Of a stretch of 55,116 bases of DNA, positions 17,016 to 28,510 are shown in pieces (the first letter of the stretch is position 1; each line of letters opens with the position of its first letter). The notes under the pieces were generated by a model. That model saw only the letters and a program-made list of their open reading frames with translations, searched no databases and was not told where the DNA came from. This DNA is from Duganella guangzhouensis (GTDB lineage Bacteria; Pseudomonadota; Gammaproteobacteria; Burkholderiales; Burkholderiaceae_D): the NCBI RefSeq assembly GCF_009674535.1, contig NZ_WKJK01000028.1:1-55116 (forward strand). Direction: 5' to 3'. The position numbers and the translations under genes are program-made.

Positions 17016-17474
17016 TCAGGCAATTGCTTTGGCAGCGTCTTTGATGGCAGCGCGAATGCGCTGATAGGTGCCACATCGGCAGATGTTACCGCTCATGGCG
17101 TTGTCGATATCAGCATCGGACGGATTCTTATTCGTGCGCAGCAGCGCCGTCGCGCTCATGATCTGCCCACTCTGACAGTAGCCGCATTGCGGCACGTCGA
17201 TCTTGACCCAGGCATCCTGCACCGCCTTGCCCACCTTGTCGGTCTCCATCGCCTCGATGGTGGTGATTTTCTGCCCTGCGGCCGCCGAAATCGGCGTCAC
17301 GCAGGAGCGAATCGGCTGGCCGCCCAGATGCACGGTGCAGGCGCCGCACAGCGCCATGCCGCAACCGAACTTGGTGCCGGTCATATTCAGATTATCGCGC
17401 AAGGCCCACAGAATAGGCGTCGACGGATCGGCGTCCACCTGCACATCTTTACCATTGATATTCAACGTGATCAT
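17016..17474 (-). CDS. [2Fe-2S] subunit of the IorAB-type oxidoreductase
   Basis: 152 aa, the standard length of IorA-like small subunits. An N-terminal plant-type ferredoxin cluster site (GCGMALCGACTVHLGG with further Cys in RSCVTP) and a C-terminal second cluster site (CGYCQSGQIMS and NICRCGTYQRI) are both intact. It passes electrons from the molybdenum site of the partner subunit. AGGGAG lies eight bases upstream of ATG 17474. It has no signal of its own, in line with co-export with the Tat-bearing large subunit. Confidence 0.95.
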   Translation of the reverse strand: MITLNINGKDVQVDADPSTPILWALRDNLNMTGTKFGCGMALCGACTVHLGGQPIRSCVTPISAAAGQKITTIEAMETDKVGKAVQDAWVKIDVPQCGYCQSGQIMSATALLRTNKNPSDADIDNAMSGNICRCGTYQRIRAAIKDAAKAIA

Positions 17475-17505
17475 GCAAAAATCTCCCTGTAGTGGACTGC
17501 GATGG

Positions 17506-18234
17506 TTACTGCTTAATCTTGGTGAATTTGTCTTCGAGCGCCTTGTGATCGATCGCGCCAGGGATGCGCGAACCATCGGCAAAGAAAATCGCCGGCGTGC
17601 CGGCCACGCCCAGCTTGCGGCCCAGCGCCAGCACCTGGTCGTTCGGTGCCTCGCAATTGGCGGCGGCCACGGGCGCGGCTTTGCCGCTGACCATCCAGTC
17701 ATCCCATGCCTTGCTGCGATCCGGCGAGCACCAGATGTTCTTCGACTTGACGAAGGAATCATCCGACAGAATGTTGTACATGAAGGTGTAGATGGTGACG
17801 TTGTCGGTTTCCTTCAGCGTGGTCTGGCGCAGGCGCTTGCAGTAGCCACAGTTAGGATCTTCGAACACCGCGATCACGCGCGAGCCATCACCCTTGACGG
17901 TCTTGATGGCTTTGTCCAGCGGCAGATCGGAGAACTTGATCTTGGTGATTTCGTCGATACGGTCGCGGGTCAGGTCGGCGCCGGTCGACAGATTGAAGAT
18001 ATGACCGTTGATCAGATAGGTGGCCGTTTTATCGGTGTACAGAATGTCAGTGCCGATGCGAACTTCATACAGGCCGCTGTAAGGCGTCGCGGTGATCGAA
18101 TCGACCTTGACGTTGGTGCCCAGGCGCGGCTCGATCAGCTTCTTGATCGCCTCGGTGGTCGGCGGCGTTTCCGCGCCCACGCAGGAGGCCATCAGCACGG
18201 ACAGGGACAACAAAACGGACTTACTCTTTCTCAT
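17506..18234 (-). CDS. dsbC: Thiol:disulfide interchange protein DsbC
   Basis: Periplasmic disulfide isomerase, 242 aa. Signal peptide ends near CVGA/ET (residue 21). N-terminal dimerisation domain to about residue 85, then a thioredoxin fold with the active site CGYC at 129-132 and the cis-Pro loop GTPAIFF. The two further cysteines (IWCSPD and AANCEAP) match the structural disulfide of E. coli DsbC. GGAGAAG precedes the ATG. It sits 21 bp downstream of the ubiH-like gene. Useful for the multi-cysteine exported proteins of this genome. Confidence 0.95.
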   Translation of the reverse strand: MRKSKSVLLSLSVLMASCVGAETPPTTEAIKKLIEPRLGTNVKVDSITATPYSGLYEVRIGTDILYTDKTATYLINGHIFNLSTGADLTRDRIDEITKIKFSDLPLDKAIKTVKGDGSRVIAVFEDPNCGYCKRLRQTTLKETDNVTIYTFMYNILSDDSFVKSKNIWCSPDRSKAWDDWMVSGKAAPVAAANCEAPNDQVLALGRKLGVAGTPAIFFADGSRIPGAIDHKALEDKFTKIKQ

Positions 18235-18255
18235 GACTTCTCCGGTAAGTGCTGA

Positions 18256-19476
18256 CTATTTGCCCATCGCGTGCGAGATGAGGCGGCGCTTCAGCACAGG
18301 TAATTTATCCAACAAGTTTAATCCGAAATTGCGAACCACGCGCAGGGGCTCGATATCGGTTTCGAAAAGGCGCGCCAAGCCGTCGGTGGTCAGCTGCATC
18401 AGCAGCACATCTTCCTTGCGCGCGCGCGCATAGCGGGCCAGCACGCGCTCGTCGCCGACGCTGCGTTGCGGCTCGCGCTCGGACAGGGTTTTAATCAGCT
18501 GCGCCACATCGCCAAAGCCCAGGTTCATGCCATGGCCGGCCAACGGATGCACCACGTGGGCGGCGTCACCAATCAGCGCCACGCGCGGTGCCGTCATCGC
18601 GTGCGGCCGCATCAAGCGCAACGGGAAATCACGCACCAGTTCCGGCTGCAGTGGCGTCAGCGCGCCCAGCTTCTCGCGCGCGTACAGCGCCAGACGGTCG
18701 GCGATCTGCTGCGCCGACTCGGCACGCAGCGTATCGGCCAACTGCTCCGGCGCCGACCACACCAGCGACACCTGATTGCCCGGCAGCGGCAGCAGCGCCA
18801 CGATACCCTCGGCGCCGGTGAACCACTGATAGGCCGCGCCATGGTGCGGCAGTTCGCATGCAAAATTGGACACCACCGCACTCTGGTTATAGCTGCGGTA
18901 ATCGAGACCGATATCGCACTGGCCTCGTACCCAGGACTGGGCGCCATCGGCGCCGACCACCAGCGCGGCCTTGATGCTGCCGCCATCGTCCAGCGTGACG
19001 GTGGCGCTATCGGCCGCGCGCAGCAGACCGATGGCGCGGCCGCTGACCATCTTCACGTTCTGGGCGAAGCGCAGCGCCGCGTCCAGCGCCTGGTTCAGAT
19101 TGCGGTCTTCCAGAATCCAGGTCAGCGTATTGGCGTGGGCGCCATAGGAATCGAAAGACAAGCCGCCGGCTTGCGGACCGTCGCCATGGACGATCATCGC
19201 ATCGACTGGCGCCACGCGGGCGTGGTCCAGCGCGTCCCACACTTTAAGGGACGACAGCAGATGGAAAGCCGTGTGATTCAGCGCGTAGACGCGCGCGTCC
19301 CACCCCGGATCGGCTGCCGGCGCACGGGCCGGCGGCGCCGGCGGCACCAGCAAAGTGACACTCAGGCCGGCCTGGGCCAGGCCCAGCGCGGCGGTCTTGG
19401 CAATCGCGCCATTGCCAACTATGCAAATATCACTTTCAGTCACGCGCAGCGCTGCGGAAGGGGTGGGCTTATTCAT
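18256..19476 (-). CDS. UbiH/UbiF/VisC family FAD-dependent hydroxylase
   Basis: 406 aa flavin monooxygenase of the ubiquinone-biosynthesis family; adds a ring hydroxyl in coenzyme Q synthesis. FAD motif near the N-terminus (IVGNGAIAKTAALGLAQAG), the DG motif (VVGADGAQSWVR), and the family signature GDAAHVVHPLAGHGMNLGFGD. Which ring position it acts on cannot be read. Start MNKPTPS at 19476 is chosen by family N-terminus; the frame opens 15 codons earlier. Its 5' region overlaps the tRNA-Phe promoter region on the other strand, so the two may compete or share open DNA. Confidence 0.9.
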   Translation of the reverse strand: MNKPTPSAALRVTESDICIVGNGAIAKTAALGLAQAGLSVTLLVPPAPPARAPAADPGWDARVYALNHTAFHLLSSLKVWDALDHARVAPVDAMIVHGDGPQAGGLSFDSYGAHANTLTWILEDRNLNQALDAALRFAQNVKMVSGRAIGLLRAADSATVTLDDGGSIKAALVVGADGAQSWVRGQCDIGLDYRSYNQSAVVSNFACELPHHGAAYQWFTGAEGIVALLPLPGNQVSLVWSAPEQLADTLRAESAQQIADRLALYAREKLGALTPLQPELVRDFPLRLMRPHAMTAPRVALIGDAAHVVHPLAGHGMNLGFGDVAQLIKTLSEREPQRSVGDERVLARYARARKEDVLLMQLTTDGLARLFETDIEPLRVVRNFGLNLLDKLPVLKRRLISHAMGK

Positions 19477-19515
19477 CCGGCCATTATAGCGTTTGTGGGA
19501 AATGAAAATTGCCCC

Positions 19516-19543
19516 TTGCAATCCGCGACCCGCGTGCTATAAT
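19516..19543 (+). promoter_or_regulatory. tRNA-Phe promoter
   Basis: TTGCAA (19516-19521), 16-nt spacer, TATAAT (19538-19543), ending 10 bases before the mature tRNA 5' end. The -10 box is a perfect consensus. Confidence 0.88.
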
Positions 19544-19553
19544 TCTGCTCCTT

Positions 19554-19629
19554 GGCCTGGTAGCTCAGTTGGTAGAGCAGAGGATTGAAAATCCTTGTGT
19601 CGGTGGTTCGATTCCGCCCCGGGCCACCA
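19554..19629 (+). tRNA. tRNA-Phe (anticodon GAA)
   Basis: 76 nt including an encoded CCA. Acceptor GGCCTGG pairs with CCGGGCC (one G-U). D-arm AGCTCAGTTGGTAGAGC, anticodon stem-loop with GAA inside GGATTGAAAATCC, and T-arm GGTTCGATTCC are all intact. Confidence 0.98.
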
Positions 19630-19641
19630 AGATTCCAAAAA

Positions 19642-19667
19642 GCCCAGCTGCAAAGTTGGGCTTTTTT
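19642..19667 (+). terminator. Terminator after tRNA-Phe
   Basis: GCCCAGCT (19642-19649), tetraloop GCAA, AGTTGGGC (19654-19661), then T6 (19662-19667). Twelve bases after the tRNA CCA end. Confidence 0.92.
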
Positions 19668-19689
19668 GCATTCTGCCACGCCAAACTAA

Positions 19690-20136
19690 GCAGACTCAGC
19701 AAACTGCTCAGCCGGATACCGACTCCCTGACGCGGTAAGTGACAGACCCGCCATTCAGCTGAATGCTACAACGGATGCCAGCTGGGCGGCGCAATACCGG
19801 CGCAATCTCCTAACGCACCACATCATTCCGCCATCTCCCTATTTTCTTTTGTTTGCGCCGGATTCGACCTATCTGTGGTCCGCCGGCAAAGGCAAAGACG
19901 CCGAAATGCCTGCGACGCAAGCCAACACGAATACGATCCTGGCCCGATATCTGCCCAAACGAGATCCCGCGATCAGTACAACCGGCCTTGAAATGGCGGT
20001 GCAATCATGGCTGCTCGACCTGACCATGGAACCGCCCACCAGACAACTGGAAGGGGACGAAAAACGCTTGCTGGTCGACTCTGGGCTGCTTCGCAAAATC
20101 AACTCTGGCTCACTGACGCTTGAACCTTCCTCGTGA
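19690..20136 (+). pseudogene. N-terminally truncated gene, upstream partner of a PIN-type remnant
   Basis: An open frame from 19690 to TGA 20136 with no ATG, GTG or TTG before 19849. Its translation reads as a real protein well before 19849 (DASWAAQYRRNLL, PYFLLFAPDSTYLW), so the natural start seems to have been lost. It continues with LEMAVQSWLLDL. The stop overlaps a GTG that opens a PIN-domain frame (GTGA), the usual spacing of a two-gene operon. I do not recognise the family with certainty; it looks like the partner often found upstream of PIN proteins. Confidence 0.5.
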
Positions 20137-20382
20137 TCGTCTATGTCGAGACCAACTTCGTGCTGGAACAAGCCTTCCTGCAGGAAGAGCATGGTGCTTG
20201 CACGCGTCTGCTTGAGGCTGCTGAAGCGAAGGCAATTGTCCGAGCGCCTACGTCAAGAGCTGCATGAGCTGAGACGATCCGCGCCTCAAAGACGTTCTGA
20301 CCTCGCCGTGCAGACCGACACACGATGTTTTATCAACAAAAATACCAGGGACTTCCTGGAGCCGCGCGATGCCACGGAATGA
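20133..20382 (+). pseudogene. Degraded PIN-domain gene
   Basis: From GTG 20133 the frame reads VIVYVETNFVLEQAFLQEEH, the first strand and acidic residues of a PIN ribonuclease domain, and then stops at TGA 20265. A second piece in another frame, RCFINKNTRDFLEP (about 20318-20359), matches the end of a PIN domain (the CF-x-N/K-x-DF-x-x-P segment). The middle is missing, so this is a toxin-like nuclease gene broken by deletion and frameshift. It is adjacent to tRNA-Phe, a common landing site for accessory DNA. Confidence 0.6.
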
Positions 20383-20439
20383 AAATCCTTGTCTTGATGG
20401 CCGATCCCGCTGAACTGCGGAATCGGCCAGGGCTAGTAC

Positions 20440-22011
20440 TCAGTTCGACACAATGTACGGCCAGCCGTCCGAGGTGAAGGCCAGCGGGTTGATGCCCAGC
20501 GTGGCGGCGCCGTTGTTGTTGCCGTCGTAGTAGTGGTACACAAAGGTCGGGGTGTTGTTGTTGCCGGCATCAGTGAACACGCTGCCGCCGCCTGGCCCGA
20601 TGATGTTGCCGTGGGTGCTGAGCAGGATGGTGCCGCCGCCGGCGGTCAGCGCCACGCCGCCGCGATCCACATACGGTCCGGTCACGCTGGTCGAGCGGCC
20701 GACGATGGTGCGGTAGGTGCTGGAGGTGCCGTTGCAGCAGACGTTGATCGGCGCGAAGTAATAGTAGTAGCCGTTGTAATAGTAGATGAACGGCCCCTCC
20801 TCCCCCGCCGATGGCGAGCCACGCTGCGCCAGCGTGTAGACCGTGGTGTTGGTGGTCGACTTCAACCCCGTGCTCGGATTCAGCTGGATCAAATGGATGC
20901 CGTCGGTCCACGATCCCCACGTCATCCACCAATTACCGCTGGCATCGACAAACGGCGCCGGGTCGATCGCATTATCGGTGGTGGCGGAAAAGCCGGACGG
21001 CGGCGAGGTGGTGGTGCTGGTCCAGGATTTGGTGACCCAGCCCTTGTCGGTCCACGGCCCCTGCGGCGCGCTGCTGGTGGCCAGGCCGATCAGCGCTTCG
21101 GCGCCGGTGCTGGGCAGATACGGTATCGAGTAATACTGGTAATAGGTGCCGTTCACCACCATCAGGCTGGGCGCCCAGATATCCGTGTTGGCGCCGCTAT
21201 TCCATCCCTTCGGCGTTTGCAGCCCGCTCCAGCTGCTGAAGTCCGGCCCGATCACCGGGCAGGTGACATAACCGCCCAGCTGCGTGGTGGTGCAACTGGT
21301 GTACAACGTGAAGTTGGTGCGGTCGGTCGAATAAGCCAGCGTCTGGTGGGTGCCGTACAACCAGTAGGTTCCGGCAGAGTCGCGCAGCATGTACGGGTCA
21401 TGCACGTAGATGCCGTTGCCGGCCACCGTGCGCGGCGCCGGGTACGCCGCCACGCCGGTATTCACGAACTGCCATTCCTGGCAGGTGCAACCGGTGGACG
21501 ACCACTGGTCGATGGTGGCGGTGTTCAGCGTGCTGGCCAAGTAGGCTTCCAGATACTTGCCGCTGTTGACGTTCTGGATCAGGAAGTTGCCACTGGCTGC
21601 CTGGGTCACGGTCCACAAATGATCCGCCGTGCCGTTGTCGGACCATTGCACGATCTGCGCGCCATCGGCGGTGGAGGCGTTCGTCACGCCCAGCACCTGG
21701 TGCGTCAGCATATTCTCGATATTGTATTGCCCATTCCCCATCGGCATGAAGTGCCACAGGTGGTCGCTGGTGCCGTTGTCGGCCCACTGAACCACCTTGG
21801 TGCCGGCGGCCTGGCTGGCGCCGGACAGTCCCAGCACCAGGCCGCTGTTCACATTCTTGATCTTGTACTGCACGGTGGTGTTCATGGTAATCGCCGCGTG
21901 CGCGGAGATGGCAAAACTGGCCATGAAGATCAGCATGGCGACCAGCACTTTCCAAACCAATGGGCGATGAGGGACTAAGCCGCCGAGTGGCGGCCTGAAG
22001 CATGTCTGCAT
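20440..22011 (-). CDS. Secreted GH43-family glycosidase with N-terminal ricin-type lectin domain
   Basis: 523 aa. Signal peptide with a hydrophobic core (about 20-37) cleaved near AHA/AI. Residues 46-190 form a ricin B-type beta-trefoil with repeated QW-type segments (VVQWADNG, IVQWSDNG). The rest is a five-bladed GH43 domain: catalytic base Asp205 in HDPYML, Asp350 in IDPAPFVD and acid Glu405 in EEGPF. The closest fit is arabinan endo-1,5-alpha-L-arabinanase, so plant pectin side chains are the likely substrate. GGAG lies before ATG 22011. Monocistronic, divergent from parA with a palindrome between. Confidence 0.9.
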   Translation of the reverse strand: MQTCFRPPLGGLVPHRPLVWKVLVAMLIFMASFAISAHAAITMNTTVQYKIKNVNSGLVLGLSGASQAAGTKVVQWADNGTSDHLWHFMPMGNGQYNIENMLTHQVLGVTNASTADGAQIVQWSDNGTADHLWTVTQAASGNFLIQNVNSGKYLEAYLASTLNTATIDQWSSTGCTCQEWQFVNTGVAAYPAPRTVAGNGIYVHDPYMLRDSAGTYWLYGTHQTLAYSTDRTNFTLYTSCTTTQLGGYVTCPVIGPDFSSWSGLQTPKGWNSGANTDIWAPSLMVVNGTYYQYYSIPYLPSTGAEALIGLATSSAPQGPWTDKGWVTKSWTSTTTSPPSGFSATTDNAIDPAPFVDASGNWWMTWGSWTDGIHLIQLNPSTGLKSTTNTTVYTLAQRGSPSAGEEGPFIYYYNGYYYYFAPINVCCNGTSSTYRTIVGRSTSVTGPYVDRGGVALTAGGGTILLSTHGNIIGPGGGSVFTDAGNNNTPTFVYHYYDGNNNGAATLGINPLAFTSDGWPYIVSN

Positions 22012-22091
22012 AGTAGTCTCCGTAATTGTAATTTTTGGGGTCACGGTAAAGTCCGGCGTTAGCGGCTTTACGACTTCATCGTAGTTGGCAT

Positions 22092-22119
22092 ATAAAAATG
22101 ACTCCAATCACATTTTTAT
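22092..22119. promoter_or_regulatory. Inverted repeat upstream of the GH43 gene
   Basis: ATAAAAATG (22092-22100), 10-bp spacer, CATTTTTAT (22111-22119): perfect 9-bp arms. It lies 81 bp upstream of the GH43 start and about 90 bp before parA, in a 200-bp AT-rich divergent intergenic region. Could be an operator or a weak hairpin; the symmetry is all that is seen. Confidence 0.4.
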
Positions 22120-22211
22120 CTTTTTTGATATACATTCAGACATCCCGGCGCCTTTGCCGCATCGCAGCATGCTAGAATCGTTGCACTCTTGGCCATCTGA
22201 TGGGGCGGCAT

Positions 22212-22982
22212 ATGAAACGTGTGATCTTCAACCAGAAGGGCGGCGTCGGCAAATCCACCATTGCGGTGAATCTGGCCGCCATCGCGGCGCACCAGGGCAA
22301 GCGCACGCTGCTGATCGACATCGATCCGCAGTGCAATTCCAGCCGCTACGTGCTGGGCGCCGCCACCACCGATGTGGCCCCTACCCTCGGCGCCTACTTC
22401 GACCAGATGCTGAGTTTTTCGATGTTCGCCCGCCCCGCCGGCGAATACGTGCACCAGACGCCGTTCGAGAACCTGTCCATCATGGTGGCCCACCCGGAAC
22501 TGGGCGATCTGCAATCGAAGCTGGAATCGCGCCACAAGATCTACAAGCTGCGCGACACCCTCAACGAGCTGAGCAAGGAATACGACGAGATCTTCGTCGA
22601 CACCCCGCCGGCCTACAACTTCTTCACCCAATCCGCGCTGATCGCGGCCGACCGCTGCCTGATCCCTTTCGACTGCGACGATTTCTCGCGCCAGGCGCTG
22701 TACACGCTGATTAACAACGTCAAGGAAATCAAGGCCGATCACAATGCCAACCTGGAAATCGAAGGCATCGTGGTCAACCAGTTCCAGCCGCGCGCGCTGT
22801 TGCCGCAGCGTCTGGTCGACGAGCTCAAGGGCGAAGGCTTGCCGGTGTTCGACAACAAACTGTCCAGCTCGATCCGCATCCGCGAATCGCACGAGCGCAA
22901 CCTGCCGATGATCCACCTCGACCGCAGCCACAAGCTGAGCCAGGAGTTCATCGCCTTGTACGACGAGTTGCAAGCCTCCTAA
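22212..22982 (+). CDS. Orphan ParA-family ATPase
   Basis: 256 aa. Deviant Walker A KGGVGKST at residues 9-16 (with the signature lysine), Walker A' strand LLIDIDPQCNSSRY, and switch region EIFVDTPPAYNFFTQSAL. The segment GIVVNQFQPRALLPQRLV is typical of ParA/Soj proteins. These position DNA or protein cargo. No parB or other partner follows, and the neighbours are a glycosidase and a signalling protein, so it is probably a cargo-positioning ParA rather than the chromosomal one. The start at ATG 22212 gives the normal N-terminus; the four preceding codons are not conserved-looking. Confidence 0.9.
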   Translation: MKRVIFNQKGGVGKSTIAVNLAAIAAHQGKRTLLIDIDPQCNSSRYVLGAATTDVAPTLGAYFDQMLSFSMFARPAGEYVHQTPFENLSIMVAHPELGDLQSKLESRHKIYKLRDTLNELSKEYDEIFVDTPPAYNFFTQSALIAADRCLIPFDCDDFSRQALYTLINNVKEIKADHNANLEIEGIVVNQFQPRALLPQRLVDELKGEGLPVFDNKLSSSIRIRESHERNLPMIHLDRSHKLSQEFIALYDELQAS

Positions 22983-23068
22983 GCATTAGTTGCTCGCCAG
23001 CAACCGAAACCCAGCAAGAATGCGGGCTGGCGGCCAGTCTGGATATTGTCTTCAGGTATTATGGATTC

Positions 23069-26053
<2,985 letters not shown>

Positions 26054-26135
26054 ACCGGCCAAGCCATGATTTTTTGATCTGGCGCAAAGTCGCGGCTGGA
26101 CGGGCTGTCTAGAATCCACGACTTTGCCCGCAATC

Positions 26136-27491
26136 ATGCTTAAAGCTCCAGAACTACTCCTGCCCGCCGGCTCGCTCGCCAAGATGCACGCCGCCTTCGA
26201 CTTTGGCGCCGATGCCGTCTACGCCGGCCAGCCGCGCTACAGCCTGCGCGTGCGCAACAACGATTTTTCCACGCTGCAGGCGCTGCAGGAAGGCATCGAG
26301 GGCGCGCATGCGCGTGGCAAGCAGTTCTTCGTCGCCTCCAACATCTTCGCCCACAACGCCAAGCTGAAGACGTATCTGCGCGACATGCAGCCGGTGATCG
26401 AGATGAAACCGGACGCGCTGATCATGGCCGATCCCGGCCTGATCATGATGGTGCGCGATAAATGGCCGCAAGTGCCGGTGCACCTGTCGGTACAGGCCAA
26501 CGCCGTCAACTGGGCCGACGTCAAATTCTGGCACCGCATGGGACTGACCCGCGTGATCCTGTCGCGCGAGCTGTCGCTGGATGAAATCGAGGAAATCCGC
26601 CAGCAATGCCCGGAGATGGAGCTGGAAGTGTTTGTGCACGGCGCGCTGTGCATCGCCTATTCCGGCCGCTGCCTGCTGTCCGGCTATTTCAACCATCGCG
26701 ACCCCAACCAGGGCACTTGCACCAATTCCTGCCGCTGGGACTACAAGGTGCAACACGCCGCCGAAGACGCCACCGGCGATTTCGCCCAGGTGATTCCGCT
26801 GCGGTTCAACCAGGCACTGCAGGAGGCCGAACAGCGGCCGTTCTCGTCGCTGCACCAGCAGCCACGCCATCCGCTGGCCGACCAGGCTTATTTGATCGAG
26901 GAAGCCGAGCGGCCCGGCCAGCTGATGCCCATCATGGAAGACGAGCACGGCACCTACATCATGAATTCCAAGGACTTGCGCGCGGTCGAGCACATCGAGC
27001 GGCTGGTCAAGATCGGCGTCGATTCGCTCAAGGTGGAAGGCCGCACCAAGTCGCTGTACTACGCGGCCCGCACCGCCCAGGTGTACCGCCAGGCGATCGA
27101 CGACGCGGTGGCCGGCCGCCCCTTCAACATCGACCTGCTGGGTCAGTTGCAGGGGCTGGCCAACCGCGGCTACACCGATGGCTTCTACCAACGCCACCAC
27201 ACCCAGGCGCACCAGAACTATATGCGCGGCGCCTCCGAAGCCAACCGCAGCCAGTACGTCGGCGATGTGCTCAGCGTACAGGACGGCTGGGCGCGGGTGG
27301 AGGTGAAAAACCGCTTTGCCGTCGGCGACCGGCTGGAAGTGATCCACCCCGGCGGCAACCGCGATCTGGCGCTGAGCCGCATGCTATCGGACGACGGCAC
27401 CGAGATCCAGGTGGCGCCCGGCAGCGGCCACATCGTGCGCATCGCGCTGGACCCGGCGCTGGATCGCGCCCTGCTGGCCCGATATCTTTAG
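26136..27491 (+). CDS. trhP: tRNA hydroxylation protein TrhP (peptidase U32 family, YegQ)
   Basis: 451 aa. The family is annotated as U32 peptidase, but YegQ/TrhP is known to take part in 5-hydroxyuridine formation at U34 of tRNA. Seen: APELLLPAGSLAKMHAAFDFGADAVYAG at the start (excerpt LLLPAGSLAKM), VFVHGALCIAYSGRCLLSGY, the cysteine cluster segment GTCTNSCRWDYK, and LKVEGRTKSLYY. The conserved cysteines of the U32 iron-sulfur-like site are present. ATG 26136 is chosen; a TTG four codons earlier lacks support. Confidence 0.9.
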   Translation: MLKAPELLLPAGSLAKMHAAFDFGADAVYAGQPRYSLRVRNNDFSTLQALQEGIEGAHARGKQFFVASNIFAHNAKLKTYLRDMQPVIEMKPDALIMADPGLIMMVRDKWPQVPVHLSVQANAVNWADVKFWHRMGLTRVILSRELSLDEIEEIRQQCPEMELEVFVHGALCIAYSGRCLLSGYFNHRDPNQGTCTNSCRWDYKVQHAAEDATGDFAQVIPLRFNQALQEAEQRPFSSLHQQPRHPLADQAYLIEEAERPGQLMPIMEDEHGTYIMNSKDLRAVEHIERLVKIGVDSLKVEGRTKSLYYAARTAQVYRQAIDDAVAGRPFNIDLLGQLQGLANRGYTDGFYQRHHTQAHQNYMRGASEANRSQYVGDVLSVQDGWARVEVKNRFAVGDRLEVIHPGGNRDLALSRMLSDDGTEIQVAPGSGHIVRIALDPALDRALLARYL

Positions 27492-27539
27492 ACATTATCA
27501 AAACGGATATTGCAATGAGGAAATTATCGTGAGATGATT

Positions 27540-27559
27540 TAGGGAAACTAATTTCCCTA
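27540..27559. repeat. Inverted repeat between trhP and the CAP gene
   Basis: TAGGGAAA (27540-27547), CTAA, TTTCCCTA (27552-27559): perfect 8-bp arms, extended by GATgATTT/AAATAATC with one mismatch. No T run follows, so it is not a classical terminator. It lies 12 bases before the only usable start of the CAP gene and could hide its ribosome site. Confidence 0.5.
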
Positions 27560-27570
27560 GCGAAATAATC

Positions 27571-28434
27571 TTGCTCTCCAGGCTCATCCTCGTTGCAGCA
27601 CTCCTGACCGCCGGCAGCGCCTCCGCGCAATCCGACGCGGACGCGCTCGCGGCGATGATCAATGCTTACCGTTCGTCGCCGGACGCCTGCCATGAAGGCG
27701 AGGCGCAGGCGCTGCCCCAGCTGAAAACCCAGGCCACGCTGGAAGCGGTCAAGCTCAAGCCGGGCGTGCGGGTGCTGGTCGCGCTGCAAAACGCCGGCTT
27801 CTCCGGCACCAAGGCCGATGCCATTTCGATTTCCGGTGCCGGCAACCTGCAAGTGGCCTTCGCCACCATCCGCAAGGCATACTGCCGCATTCTGCTGAAC
27901 GCCAGCTACACCGACATCGGCGTCTCGCGCCAGGGCGGTGACTGGACCGTGGTATTCGCGCGCGCCGCCGCACCGCTGCCATCGGTTGCTTACCCCGACT
28001 GGCACGATGCCGGCATGGCGCTGCTGGACGCCGTCAACCAGGCGCGCGCCGAAGGCCACACTTGCGGCGCCCAATACTTCCCACCGGCGCAGCCGCTAAG
28101 CTGGAACGCCCAGCTGGGCGAGGCCGCGCTGGAACACAGCAATGACATGGCGGCACAACAGTATTTCGACCACACCGGCAAGGATGGCAGCAACGTCGGC
28201 GAGCGCTCGCGCAAGGCTGGCTACCAATGGGCGCGTGTGGGCGAGAATCTGGCCTACGGCGTCTACACGCCGCAGGAAGCGGTGGCGGGATGGCTGAACA
28301 GCCCTGGCCACTGCGCCAACATCATGAACAAGGACTTCACCGAGTTCGGCGCCGCCTACGCCATCACGCCGCAACCGGCGGTGGGCGCAATCTACTGGTC
28401 GCAGGTGTTTGGCCGGCCGAAACTGCGCGCCTGA
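27571..28434 (+). CDS. Secreted CAP-domain protein (SCP/PR1 family)
   Basis: 287 aa from a TTG start. Signal peptide ends near ASA/QS. An N-terminal ~115-residue region of unknown type with a cysteine pair comes before the CAP domain (about 148-283), which shows LLDAVNQARAEG, LSWNAQLGEAALEHSNDMA, YFDHTGKDGS, GENLAYG and WLNSPGHCANIMN. Bacterial CAP domains are secreted; their roles vary. No ATG lies in frame upstream before a stop codon at 27535, so the start is TTG 27571 with no clear ribosome site. Either translation is weak or the true 5' end was altered by the adjacent inverted repeat. Confidence 0.85.
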   Translation: MLSRLILVAALLTAGSASAQSDADALAAMINAYRSSPDACHEGEAQALPQLKTQATLEAVKLKPGVRVLVALQNAGFSGTKADAISISGAGNLQVAFATIRKAYCRILLNASYTDIGVSRQGGDWTVVFARAAAPLPSVAYPDWHDAGMALLDAVNQARAEGHTCGAQYFPPAQPLSWNAQLGEAALEHSNDMAAQQYFDHTGKDGSNVGERSRKAGYQWARVGENLAYGVYTPQEAVAGWLNSPGHCANIMNKDFTEFGAAYAITPQPAVGAIYWSQVFGRPKLRA

Positions 28435-28510
28435 TTTTTTCCCCGATGGCGCACTGCTTGCAAGTGTGCCAAGATGGACGGTAATACCATCCAGTCCACG
28501 GGAGCCTCCC

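Noticed and set aside
18180..18195. Lipobox-like MASC in the DsbC signal peptide
   Set aside because: Position -3 is Met, and a good signal peptidase I site (VGA/E) follows; DsbC proteins are soluble.
19484..19489. TATAAT on the minus strand just before the UbiH-family gene
   Set aside because: No acceptable -35 box at 16-18 bp, and it would leave almost no leader before the start codon.
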